Assembly (NCBI RefSeq): GCF_033807715.1
Contig: NC_084590.1
Location: 7,406,327 to 7,470,326, forward strand
Length of the DNA: 64,000 nucleotides
Direction of reading: 5' to 3'
Source of the DNA: Cololabis saira
Lineage: Eukaryota > Chordata > Actinopteri > Beloniformes > Belonidae
Shown here: positions 1-10,440 of the stretch, piece after piece
Layout: each line of letters begins with the position of its first letter
How positions within the stretch are numbered: position 1 is the stretch's first letter
Notes under the pieces: generated by a model
Seen by the model: only the letters and a program-made list of their open reading frames with translations
The model's database searches: none
Told to the model about the DNA's origin: nothing
Translations under genes and position numbers: made by a program

Positions 1-1715
1 ATATTGATCAGTGATATTGATCAGCTCATCAGTGATATTGATCAGTCTATCAGAGATATTGATCAGTCCATCATTGATATTGAGCAGTGATATTGATCAG
101 CTCATCAGTAACAACGATCAGTTCATCAGTGGTATTGATCAGTCCATCATTGATATTGATCAGTTCATCAGTGATATTGATCAGTTCATCAGTGATATTG
201 ATCAGTTAATCAGTGACAACGATCACTTCATCATTGATATTGATCAGTTCATCATTGGTATTGATTGGTTTATCATTTATATTGATCAGTGATATTGATC
301 AGCTCATCAGTGATATTGATCAGTCCATCAGAGATATTGATCAGTCCGTCATTGATATTGATCAGTTCATCATTGGTATTGATCAGTTTATCATTGATAT
401 TGATCAGTGATATTGATCAGTTCATCAGTGATATTGATCAGTCCATCATTGATATTGAACAGTCCATCAGTGATATTGATCAGTTCATCAGTGATATTGA
501 TCAGTTCATCAGTGATATTGATCAGTCCATCAGAGATATTGATCAGTCCGTCATTGATATTGATCAGTTCATCATTGGTATTGATCAGTTTATCATTGAT
601 ATTGATCAGTGATATTGATCAGTTCATCAGTGGTATTAATCAGTCCATCAGAGATATTGATCAGTTCATCAGTGACAACGATCACTTCATCATTGATATT
701 GATCAGTTCATCATTGGTATTGATCGGTTTATCATTGATATTGATCAGTTCATCATTGGTATTGAGCAGTTTATCATTGATATTGATCCGTTCATCATTG
801 GTATTGATCGGTTTATCTTTGATATTGATCAGTTCATCATTGGTATTGATTGGTTTATCATTTATATTGATCAGTGATATTGATCAGCTCATCAGTGATA
901 TTGATCAGTCCATCAGAGATATTGATCAGTCCGTCATTGATATTGATCAGTTCATCATTGGTATTGATCAGTTTATCATTGATATTGATCAGTGATATTG
1001 ATCAGTTCATCAGTGATATTGATCAGTCCATCATTGATATTGAACAGTCCATCAGTGATATTGATCAGTTCATCAGTGATATTGATCAGTTCATCAGTGA
1101 TATTGATCAGTCCATCAGAGATATTGATCAGTCCGTCATTGATATTGATCAGTTCATCATTGGTATTGATCAGTTTATCATTGATATTGATCAGTGATAT
1201 TGATCAGTTCATCAGTGGTATTAATCAGTCCATCAGAGATATTGATCAGTTCATCAGTGACAACGATCACTTCATCATTGATATTGATCAGTTCATCATT
1301 GGTATTGATCGGTTTATCATTGATATTGATCAGTTCATCATTGGTATTGAGCAGTTTATCATTGATATTGATCCGTTCATCATTGGTATTGATCGGTTTA
1401 TCTTTGATATTGATCAGTTCATCATTGGTATTGAGCGGTTTATCATTGATATTGATCCGTTCATCATTGGTATTGATCGGTTCATCGTTGATATTGATCA
1501 GTTCAGTGACAACAATCAGCTCATCAATATTGATCAGTCCATCAGTGATATTGATCAGTCAATCAGTGATGGCAACCAGTTCATCAGTAATATTGATCAC
1601 TTCATTGATATTGATCAGTTCATCAGTGACGATCAGTTCATCAGTGATGGCAACTAGTTAATCAGTGACGACGATCAGTTCATCATTGATATTGATCAGC
1701 TCATCAGTGAGGACA
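1..1715. repeat. 21-bp satellite with 585-bp higher-order repeat
   Basis: Units of about 21 bp built on GATATTGATCAGTTCATCAGT run from the window edge to about 1715, with variants (CATTG, GAGAT, GACAAC) in a fixed order. The variant string starting near 276 recurs near 861, and the GACAACGATCAC variant at 674 recurs at 1259, so a 585-bp higher-order period is visible. Because 21 is a multiple of 3, long reading frames with a 7-residue period cross the array in several frames. These are by-products of the period, not genes. The array probably continues upstream of the window. Confidence 0.93.
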
Positions 1716-2071
1716 ATCAACTGTAACTTTTCCTTAACGATTACTGGAACCCACTGCGATCAGCTGATCTTTATTATATCTTTCCATGTGAAATACAAGG
1801 ATGACGAAAACATAAAACAGCACAGACGAGTAATTTCACAGATCTGCTTTATTATTTGATTATTTGGCTGCAGTTGACCTGATGACTCATTTCCTGACGC
1901 TGACATCAAACATTAGGACCTGAATTTCAGATACATCATCATATCAATCAAGTGAAAACAGAAATCCCACAGATTCGTGCCGTCAGCCAACAACGGCTGA
2001 TTGTTGCTTCAACAGGTGATTGTTTGTTCGCAACGTACAGAGAAAAACAAAAAGGCGGCAAAAGAAAAATC

Positions 2072-2211
2072 AGGAACCTGAGCGTGGATCCCACTGAAAC
2101 TCAGAACCTCTGATGAGGAGCAAAACCGAGATCCTGAAGCCAGGAACCTGAGCGTGGATCCCACTGAAACTCAGAACCTCTGATAAGGAGCAGAACGGAG
2201 ATCCTGAAGCC
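2072..2211. repeat. 70-bp tandem duplication
   Basis: Two adjacent 70-bp copies (2072-2141 and 2142-2211) beginning AGGAACCTGAGCGTGG differ at three positions. They lie just beyond the likely 3' end of the atf5 transcript. No function is visible. Confidence 0.9.
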
Positions 2212-2339
2212 ATGCAGGAATTAAAACAACACTCGCACATGCGTTTCCAGACATGCAGTTTTGTTTCTCGGCGGCTCTAAATACTCAAGTTCTAAGGGTT
2301 TCTCTTTATCATCATTCACTTTTTTTTCCCAACAATCCT

Positions 2340-2345
2340 TTTATT
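2340..2345 (-). terminator. candidate polyadenylation signal for atf5
   Basis: The minus strand reads AATAAA here, about 440 bp downstream of the atf5 stop codon at 2784-2786. This gives a plausible 3' UTR spanning roughly 2325-2783. No transcript evidence is available, and other A/T-rich sites nearby could serve instead. Confidence 0.45.
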
Positions 2346-2783
2346 TAGTTTGAAGCAAAATTATAAATTAGCATTATTAAGCAAAAATAAAATATCAAAT
2401 AAAATATATATTTGGTGCGGATGCGCCTCGAATCGATGCTGCTGATGCGTCACAAAAATCACAAGAAAAAGTCAGTGGTGAGCGATCGTCGAGTCAGTCG
2501 TGACGAGGCTGAGAGTTCGGCTTGGATCACAGTGGTCACGGAAAAGTTCGCCGTCTCTGCCTCCAGGCCGGTGACGGCGGGTCGCCCGCGCTTCACACGC
2601 GCTCTTCTTTCAAGGAGTCTCTTACGTCCACAGTCCTTCTTCCAGCACTTACATTTGTAAAAATGACCTAAAACATGCATGTTCCCTCTTTGTTTGCCAC
2701 ATAACGGCGCTCTCTCTCGCCTTCCTCTCCATCCTGGCGCTGCTTCTGTAGGGGGGGGTTGGGCCCGGAGGCGGCGGGATCCT

Positions 2784-3807
2784 TCAGGCACTGCCGTCCT
2801 GTTTGAGCCGCTGGCTGCGAGCCTTGTACACCTCGATCAGGAGATCTTTGACGTACTGGATCTCCCGCTCCACGGACTCGGCCTTGTCCCGGAGCTCCCG
2901 GTTCTGGCCCTCCAGGCCGTGGAGCTCCTCCTCCAGAGAGTCCAGCTCCGCCCTCTTCCGCAGCCTGTACCTGGGGACAGGGGATGGAGAGGGAATGAGA
3001 CAGCTGAGGACTTCATTTATGGTCCGGGAGCCCGCCTGGACCGTCACCCACCAACGGACACACCCAGCAGCCAATCACAGCAAAGAGGGGGCGGGGCCTC
3101 CCCCTCCTAAGCTCTGCCCACTCAGTTTCCACAAACTAAAGCTGTGTCTGTGGGAGTGGATCATCTGCAGCCGACAGCGAGAACATCCAGATACGTGACG
3201 TTTGACAACAGCTAAAATAAAAAATTTAAAAATATAAATATAAATAAAATAAAAATTAATCGTCCTGAAATACCTGATAAATGCAGCGCTAGCGCTATTT
3301 TATTTTTGGAATCTGTTTATTTTTTTTCCATTTATTTCAATTTTATTGATTTTATTCTATTTTTTACATTTTACCAAAAACAGTGTCCAATTTTCTTAAT
3401 GTAGCAGAGAATGACCTGAGTTTGGAATCTAAGAAAATTAAAAATGTGACATTTTCCAGCAAAAAAAAAAAAAAAAAAAAAAACACGTTTTCTAAATTTT
3501 CCATTAGTTATTTTTTTGCTATTAGTTTGATATAAGTTTTTATTTCATCAATTTATTTTATCTTTTCATTCAATGTATTTTATCTTTTCATTCAATGTAT
3601 TTTATCTTTTCATTCAATTTATTTTATCTTTTCACTTAATTTATAGTTATTTATGTATTTAATTTTGTGGCCAGTGAAAATAAATCATATAGAGAAACAA
3701 CCTGTTTTATCTTTGTATGAAAAAGGACAATAAAACTAAATCAAATAAATGAACAAATCTGAGAAATCTATGATCAAGAAACAAATTCATAAAATTAATA
3801 AAGATAA

Positions 3808-3866
<59 letters not shown>

Positions 3867-5548
3867 ATATATACATATAATTTATATTTCTTATTGTTTG
3901 CACTGTCTTGCACTGGAGAGGTGATTCTGCTTTTAATCTCACTGTACCCATTTATATTGACAATAAAGTATTCTATTCTAAATATAAGTAAATCTATGAT
4001 CAAAAAACAAATTCATAAAATTAATAAATAATCAAATATAAGTAAATCAATAATCAAATTAAAAAAAAAAAAAAAAAAAAAACAACAACTCAGAAAAATC
4101 CAACACATTGACTGAAATCACGACATCAAATATTATCAAATGATTGATCACACCGATAAACATGATCGATCTGATCAGCCGGGTTTGTCTGACATCTCCC
4201 GAGCTTGTCGCCAGCCTGACTCAGACGACAAACGTGAGACACGTTACACGTCACTGGGACACGTTTGACGCCCAATTTGTGGGGGAAGCGGGCGGGGGAC
4301 GTACCTGTGGGCAGCCGTCTTGTTCTGGTCCCTCTTCTTCTGCTTCCTCTCACCGGTGCAGCCTTCCATAGGACCGGCGCCCATCGCCAGAGCCGGCTTC
4401 ACGCCGCAGGGGTCGTCCTTCAACCGGGGCCGGTGGACGGGGGCCCCCAGCAGGGAGCCCTCGCCCTCCCCTCTGGACAGACATTCGTAGCTTTGGTCTG
4501 CAAGGCATTCTGGGTAGAGGTAGTGGCCGTGCTGGGGCTCCAGCGCCGGCGCCGGCTGCTCCAGCTCCCCGATAAAGCTGTGGTAAGGCTCGGCGGCGGG
4601 CGGCTGGTGGAAGTAGCCGTCGCCGGCCACCATGGTCTCTGGGGGCGCGCTTCCAGAAAGTCCTCCGTCTTTGCCGCAGTGCAGCACCTCCAGCCCCGCG
4701 CCCTCGTAACTTACGTTGACCTTCACGTTGTGCATCAGCTGACCCTCGCGCCGGTGGGCGTCGTACGAGCCGCCCAGGCAGAAGCCGCGGGCGATCTCCT
4801 CGCTGCAGAACATCCCCTCGGAGAAGCAGAAGCTCTCCTCCTCCTTCAGCGACAGCGCACATTCTCGGACCTTCTTCACGCCGCCGAAGCCGTTGCGGCT
4901 CACCGTCTTCAGGGTGGAGTAGTGGTTGACGGACAGCTCCGTGCTTCCTGAGTAACACCCCCTGGAGCCCCACGAGTCCAGCCCGCCGTCCTCGACCGCC
5001 TTGGCCGCCTCACCGACCACCCGCCGCCCGCCGCCGTGGTGGTAGCGGTGGTGGTAGCCGTACGGAGCGGGGCGCGCGATCTTAGCCCTGCCCATGGGGC
5101 TGCCGCAGAAGCCGGCCAGGTCCAGCTCCCCCGTCGCCAAGGTGACCACCACAGGACTGGGCTCCGTCTGGCCGGAGCCGTAGGAGCCGTAGGGCAGAGG
5201 GTAGTACGACTGCGAGCCCATGGCCGCGGCGCCCCGCTCGCATTTGGAGGGTCTCTCAGACTTGTTGGCGGCGGACGTGGACTCGGAGCGGAAGTAATCC
5301 TCGAGCTGAGCCAGCTCCTCCTGCAGCAGCGACGTCATCACCTCCAGGTCCGACGGCACCCGGACATCCTGATCTAACGGCGAGGGCGGAAGGGAAGAGC
5401 TCGGAGAAGACTCGGTCGTAGACACAAACGAAGACAAATCGACTTTTTCCGTCATCCAATCTGAGTGACCATCACCTGGGAGGAGATTCAACCGTAAGAA
5501 AACCAGCCCAAATATCCAGCTTTGTCTCACAAACCTGATTGAATTCAA

Positions 5549-5579
<31 letters not shown>

Positions 5580-5946
5580 CACACAAAAGCAGGCAAAAAT
5601 TCTCAAGCATGCAAGCTCAAATGAACAGCATGCATCACAGGCGAAGAGTGAACCACTAACCGATCATCTGAAAATGATTGAACAGCATCGTCTGCATTCC
5701 ACAAACATCCACTTAGCTGTACTCACTGGACGACATCGGCGCCGTGCTGCACTGCGGCTCCCACCTCGGGATCTGCAAAAATAAAAAAGCATCTCGGCAA
5801 AACTCACCAATTAAGCGCTGCCTCCCCGCTGGCTCCGCCCCCGCGCCGAGCCGTGATTGGCTGAGGCTAGCCCGTCGGAGAGGGGGAGCGCCGAGCTCGC
5901 CCGTGGAAATGGGAGCAGTTTTCCTGCGAAGGGTCGATGCCGCCAT
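2784..5946 (-). CDS. atf5: ATF5, bZIP transcription factor of the integrated stress response (spliced)
   Basis: Seen: coding exons on the minus strand at 5946-5808, 5475-4305 and 2970-2784, joined by GT-AG introns (donors GTGAGT and GTACGT; acceptors CTCCCAG and GTCCCCAG). The joined length is 1497 nt, exactly 499 codons including TGA, so 498 residues. The start ATG at 5946-5944 lies in a strong Kozak context (ACACCATGG). Residues about 50-60 carry the family motif SDWMTEKVD. Residues about 424-443 form the basic region ([14 protein letters not shown], with R437 split by the last intron), followed by a leucine zipper to about 490 containing [20 protein letters not shown], which fits ATF5 better than ATF4. 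Known: ATF5 binds CRE/CARE sites as a homo- or heterodimer in the nucleus and induces stress-response genes. Odd: it is much longer than human ATF5 (282 residues), with a Gly/His/Tyr/Pro-rich, probably disordered middle. The paralogue (a or b) cannot be decided here. Confidence 0.9.
2971..4304 (-). other. last intron of atf5
   Basis: A 1334-bp intron splits the Arg codon at the end of the bZIP basic region (donor ACAG/GTACGT, acceptor CCCAG/GTACAGG on the minus strand). It is A/T-rich and contains an A-run near 3463, about four copies of a 22-bp unit (TTATCTTTTCATTCAATGTA core) at 3558-3645, a (TA)n tract at 3813-3877, a LINE-like 3' tail with ATTGACAATAAAGTATTC near 3956, and an A-run near 4060. 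No exon is seen inside. Confidence 0.85.
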
Positions 5947-6011
5947 GGTGTCGACAGAGTTGCTCAAAAGCACAAGCCGTGCGAAGGCTGGAAGTCCGAG
6001 CGCCTGGAGAC
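5808..6011 (-). other. atf5: atf5 exon 2 (5' UTR plus start of CDS)
   Basis: The acceptor is a pyrimidine-rich tract ending GTCTCCGGTCAG just upstream of 6011, and the donor is TTG/GTGAGT at 5808/5807. Coding starts at 5946 and ends in phase 1, matching exon 3, which starts at 5475 with GTGATGG. The N-terminus begins [14 protein letters not shown] and has several Arg/Lys with no acidic residue until about position 18, like a mitochondrial presequence. Exon 2 also carries most of uORF2 in another frame. An alternative small exon (5772-5727, own ATG at 5736) is phase-compatible too; I prefer this one because of its Kozak context and uORF geometry. Confidence 0.7.
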
Positions 6012-6903
6012 CTGACCGGAGACAAAAAGACGGAAACTTTACCGGCGTAGCGCAACCGGTTTCACCGATTTCACTGGAAAAAATTTAATAAAATATCTGG
6101 AGTAGCTCGTAGTTCCCAAAAATAGATAATATCCACTAAAAAATAAGAAAAACAAATGAAACTGCAAAAAAATACATTTTATTCAACCTGGAGAAAAAAA
6201 AGCTCTTAATTTGAAAACGACAAAAATCTGAAAAGTGAAGAATATTCACAAAATTAAAAATGAAACAACAGAAATGCAAAAAAAAGAGGATTTTGATTTA
6301 TAAAAAAATGTGAAAATATAGAATATAAAGAAAATTTTAAATATAATCACAGAAATATTGTCAATTTAAAAAAATTAAGTAATACAGAAAACACTACATT
6401 TATAAAAGAGATAAAAACAATTCAATAATTAAAATAAATACATTTACTTGAAAAGTTGATGATTGTTAAAATACCTTTCTTTATTAACTTTTTATTCTAT
6501 TGATCTGTCAGTTCACAGCGTGGAGCTTTAATTGATTTATGTCACTATTTAATTATAAATGACAAACATTAGCTGCCTTTGGGACTGAAAAAACAAACTT
6601 TTATGAAAAACACACATACTTTACCCTAACCTCGGATTTAAAAACGCCTCTTATATACTTCTATAAATGTAGGAAGAGCAACAAGCCAAATAGATTTGCC
6701 ATGTTTAGACTTTCTGAAAGGAGTTTTAATGGGGTATGTTATGTGTGATAATACTGGCTGAAATAGTTTTTTAATGTAAATAAAATTAAATTAATAAAAT
6801 AAAAGTTTCAAGTGTAAACTAGCGCTAGTTAACCATGAGAAGTTCAATTTTCCCAACTTTTCTCCGCGCCCGTAAACACAACAAAACTGTCTACTCACCC
6901 CAT
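5867..6903 (-). other. uORF2 of atf5, overlapping the main start (spliced)
   Basis: The ATG at 6903-6901 sits five bases before a GTGAGT donor (exon 1 ends at 6899). Joined to exon 2 at 6011, the frame runs to TAG at 5869-5867. That is 150 nt, 49 codons plus stop, divisible by 3. It starts upstream of the main ATG (5946) and ends 80 nt downstream of it in a different frame, so ribosomes translating it bypass the atf5 start. Mammalian ATF4 and ATF5 have an inhibitory second uORF of similar length (59 codons in mouse) that also overlaps the CDS. The exon junction is predicted, not observed. Confidence 0.7.
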
Positions 6904-7190
6904 AGTTTCAGTGTTGTCAAAGTGCGTCGCGGGAGCAAAGCGCGGCGGGTTTTAGTGGCGGGTGCGAGGAACGGGCTGCCGTTTAAAAAGACATATTTGT
7001 CTCTTTTGGAAGTGGGGAGTCTTCGCGCGGCTCTTTTACACGGACACACTTGGCAGAAGGAAAGTTTTTAAATCCGCGACTTCTCCAACTCTCAGCGCCC
7101 GGGCCGCGTCACAGCAGACTGGATCCCTCCGCCGGTTACTCGCCCTCAGCCGGCCGTTACGTCATCAACCCGGGGCTTTCCCGCTCTAAC
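6899..7190 (-). promoter_or_regulatory. atf5 promoter / exon 1 CpG-rich region
   Basis: This GC- and CpG-rich block ends (minus sense) at a consensus donor, ATGGG/GTGAGT at 6899/6898, and holds both uORF starts. A TATA box is not evident. The minus strand at 7167-7157 reads TGATGACGTAA, a CRE/ATF-like site close to the probable transcription start, which could permit regulation by CREB/ATF factors or by the gene's own product. Exact exon 1 start is unknown. Confidence 0.55.
6983..6994 (-). other. uORF1 of atf5 (three codons)
   Basis: The minus strand reads ATG TCT TTT TAA, a three-codon uORF in exon 1. It ends 79 nt before the uORF2 ATG. ATF4 and ATF5 leaders in mammals also begin with a three-codon permissive uORF1 that allows scanning to resume, followed at similar distance by the inhibitory uORF2. 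The match in length, order and spacing supports the gene assignment and predicts induction by eIF2-alpha phosphorylation. Confidence 0.75.
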
Positions 7191-7199
7191 GAGCTCCGC

Positions 7200-8040
7200 C
7201 ACAGAACTAATCGGTTTTAGTTCATTACCTGATTTTATTTTTTCATGTCATCTATTTTCTGAAGTTATTTCCAGATACTATAAATGTGTATAAAAAGATA
7301 AATGTATAATAAATGTGTATGAACAATTTAATTAGTTAAAAAAAAATCTATTTTCATGTAGTTTCCGACTGCAAATAAACCCACAATTATCACACAATAA
7401 ATTGTGGTTGTTCACACACAAAAACCTAAAAAATCCTTCAACGCTGTGTGAATGAGCCGACTCGGGACTAGTTTGTGTTGCGCCGCTGCGGAAGGACACG
7501 CCGCTGCAGCTCGGAGCTGCAGTTGCAGCCCTGTTGCATCAGATCCGCGGGGGATTCGCTGCTCGCTGCAACAATGTGGCCCCCACCTCACATTCAGGCC
7601 CCCACCTCACATTCAGGGGGACTTTTCTGCTCCCCGGGGCTCGCTGTCACCCCGCACCGATTACTGATCATTACCTGATCATTACACATGATCATTACAC
7701 ATGATCACCGGCCCCCAGACGGCGGCTCGGGCTCCAGATGAACAATGACACAAACAATCAGCTACAAAACAAGGTTGTTTTTTCAGGTTTAACATGGTTC
7801 ATTATTTTATAAAGTGAGTGAATTTATGTGGAGACAAAAACATACGATTTGTTTAAACACTAAATAAACATAAAGTTGTCATTTTTAAGGACTTTTACAG
7901 TATAGCAGGGAGGCTTTTCTCTGGAGTTTATAGGAGAATTAAAAAAGTGGCGATTATACTTTTAAACACCTTTCTACAATAAAATACTTTTTTCCCATCT
8001 AGAGTCTAGAAACCTGCTGCTGCTGGAGGGACATTCAGGC
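7200..8040. other. intergenic, no gene seen
   Basis: Between the atf5 promoter and the transposon at 8041 there is A/T-rich sequence with a GC-richer island at about 7440-7740. That island contains a short tandem CCCCCACCTCACATTCAGG duplication (about 7580-7618) and repeated TGATCATTAC motifs (7665-7705). Short ORFs here lack codon structure or homology that I recognise. Confidence 0.6.
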
Positions 8041-8773
8041 CGGGCCGAGTCAATATCACTGTGCCTTTGAGACATTTGTAATTTTGATAAAGAATCTGTA
8101 AGATTTACCATTTAAATTTATAATCCTGTCATTAAGCTACCCTTAGGATGTTTAAAATACATATTGGTCAAGCTTAAACACTTTTTATGAATTAAATCCA
8201 GAATGTCAAACTACTGACCTATTGCAAAATATGTCCACCCTGTCGGGGACAAATGCTAGCTTCAGCTATATGTTCTTTATTACGTAATTATAATAAAACA
8301 TACTTTTTCAGAAATATCTTTGGTCCCTTTCTAATTAATAAATATCAGATAATGGGAAAAATGTTTGGGGAATAGTGGAATTAGAGTAAAATGACAGTTC
8401 ATCTACACCGATCGCCATAGGTCTTCTTTGTTATTAAAATAAAATGATAAAAATAACTGTTTCCACCAAACCTTTTAATGATTTTGTTTGGTCATCATTT
8501 GAACTTCAGGAAATCAGACATAATGTTACTTTATATTCAAGACATTTTTTTTTTTTTTAATTAAACTTAAATTTGACAGGGTGGACAATGACATGATAGG
8601 GTGGGAAATTGCATGACAGTGTGGACAAACAATTTATTAAGTACATTAAAAACATTAAAAACGATGAGTTTAATTAAAACTTCAGTTTATTCATACACTA
8701 ACATCAGAACACATGGGCTTCTCACAGAACATCAGAACACATTATTTAGCCTCATCAGAACGCAAATCTAGGT

Positions 8774-9873
8774 TTACAAATGGTCCACTATGTACTTCCA
8801 TACAGATGGTTCAACTGAGAAAAAACGCGTGGTAACAGGTTGTGGCTCCTTCATGAGACACAGAATCTGCCAATCGCCATACCAGTTGATGTCATCACGA
8901 AGACTTGGCCAACAGAATTTGTTGATACCTTTGTTGTGCATGCATTTAAAGGGGACCTATCATGGCATCTAATACCTATTTTAAAAAGGCCTTGAATGTC
9001 TTAAAACAAGCTTTTGATTTTTTTTTTGCTAAATAAATTAGAAATTCAGCCTCTGAGCCATGTCTTTATCTTCCCATTCTCTAACCTCATTATCTATGTG
9101 GGGTTCTGAGTGGGTTGGGCTATGATAATGAGGCTCTGTGCTGATTGGCTGCCTGAATGACGTGTAGAAAATGGCAGAAGCTCCGGCCGGCGGAGTTGTT
9201 GTTGTTCCGGCCAGAGTTAGTTGTGGGGGCATCGCTGCTGTCATTACGTAACGACGGGAGCAGAATCTGAACAGCTCGTAGAAGCCACATCACACTGGAC
9301 GGCTCATCCGGGCGGCTGTACAGACACTGCAGAATTTGGTTGCTTTCCTCCTTCTCTGAGTTGGCAGGCTGAGGGGAGACCACTTTATACATGTTAAAGC
9401 AAGAGAAAACCTGTTTTTCAGAATAGGTCCCCTTTAACTTTCATGCTGTGGTCCTCTACATCGAGGATCATACCAGGGTATCCATCATTGTCATAGTTGA
9501 GAACAAAATATTCACCGATGTGCATGTGCTTCTCTTCGATGACATCTGGCCTCCAACTTTTAGTTGGCTCCTCCACATGGACTTCTGGCTGATCAGATGC
9601 CAGCAGAGACACTTTTTGAAAGTTGAAACATGAACAATCCTCATGAAATGTCTCTGTACATCATTTGGCCAGGATTCATGCTGATGGCTTGGTGGATTTT
9701 TGTAGTGCCTTTTACAGGAGTCAGGTACCTACAGATGACGGAGTGTCTCATCCAGTGTTTCTGTCCTTCTTCCACCTGGCCCTCTCTTTCTCAAGATACT
9801 GTCTTCTTCTGTCAGGGTCAGCATCACGGTGCTCCCGGTAGCGTTTTGCTATTTCAGCTCCTCTTTGACTCAT
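8774..9873 (-). pseudogene. broken gene inside the 8.0-11.6 kb transposon
   Basis: From an ATG at 9873 the minus strand encodes a basic, charged N-terminus (MSQRGAEIAKRYREHRDADP, then Arg/Lys/Glu-rich), interrupted by a stop after about 41 codons. Frameshifted segments follow, then an open stretch at 9612-9438 containing EYFVLNYDNDGYPGMI. A 484-bp MITE (8950-9433) breaks the frame after about 60 codons. The reading resumes at 8949 in phase with CMHNKGINKFCWPSLRDDI and ends at TAA 8776-8774. I have seen this N-terminus/C-terminus pairing in uncharacterised fish proteins, but I know no function for it. Confidence 0.6.
8950..9433. mobile_element. TTAA-flanked MITE (piggyBac-like)
   Basis: Perfect 11-bp terminal inverted repeats AGGGGACCTAT (8950-8960) and ATAGGTCCCCT (9423-9433) are flanked by TTAA at 8946-8949 and 9434-9437. 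The TTAA duplication points to the piggyBac-type mechanism. The element is 484 bp and has no transposase frame. It sits inside the broken gene above. Removing it with one TTAA restores the reading phase, so it is younger than its host copy. Confidence 0.88.
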
Positions 9874-10021
9874 AACTACAACAGATGCAAGACTCCATTA
9901 AACCAGCAGTCTGACTTCAATTGTCATTGTTAAGAATAGGCTTATAAAATGTTATTATTAATTATATTATTGTCAATAAATTACCATCTGTCCCCCCTGT
10001 CATGCATCATGTCCACCCTAT

Positions 10022-10440
10022 AATAATAAACTTTATTTGTATAGCACATTTCATACAAGAATTGTAGCTCAAAGTGCTTTACATCAATAATAAGGCAAAC
10101 AGCAAGTGCAGTTTAAATAAAGAGAAAGGTATAAAATAACAATCAACATCATATCAGATCCTAGCGTTCTAATAGGTTACTTAGTTACCATATTCTCATT
10201 ACAAACACATTAAAAACATTAATCAGCATCATATCAGATCCTAGTGTTCTAATGGGTTACCTGAATTAACATAATCTCATTACGGAGTATAAATAGTGAC
10301 AGTTAAAAAATGTAAAGTTTAAAAATATAAAAATTTACAAAAGATTAAACAGTAGTGCGTACAGTGCAGAGTAAGTTAAAAGTGCAAGTCGGTGCAGTAA
10401 GAACTGGAACAAGTATTTAGGGTATTCCCCTATCAGGGAA
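10022..10440. repeat. dispersed teleost repeat (TTTATTTGTATAGCACA type)
   Basis: It starts with ACTTTATTTGTATAGCACA and CAAAGTGCTTTACATCA, the same core found at 26728, 29114 and (reverse) 45566. Within it an imperfect ~80-bp direct duplication (ATCATATCAGATCCTAG at about 10149 and 10228) is seen. The class is unclear: it may be a SINE or a LINE-derived fragment. Confidence 0.6.

Noticed and set aside
11..1661. Long overlapping ORFs (up to 221 codons) with DIDQFIS-type heptads
   Set aside because: They follow from a 21-bp satellite unit divisible by three. Several frames are open at once and no gene signals are present.
2412..3198. Plus-strand ORFs opposite the atf5 last exon
   Set aside because: They are shadows of the bZIP coding sequence and its 3' UTR.
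4244..4304. atf5 ending at 4244 without splicing
   Set aside because: The frame past 4305 runs through a consensus GTACGT donor, would cut the bZIP after the basic region, and lacks a zipper.
4265..5377. Plus-strand and alternate minus-strand ORFs over atf5 exon 3
   Set aside because: GC-rich coding sequence keeps other frames open. Only the minus frame with SDWMTEKVD and the bZIP basic region has homology and proper splice phase.
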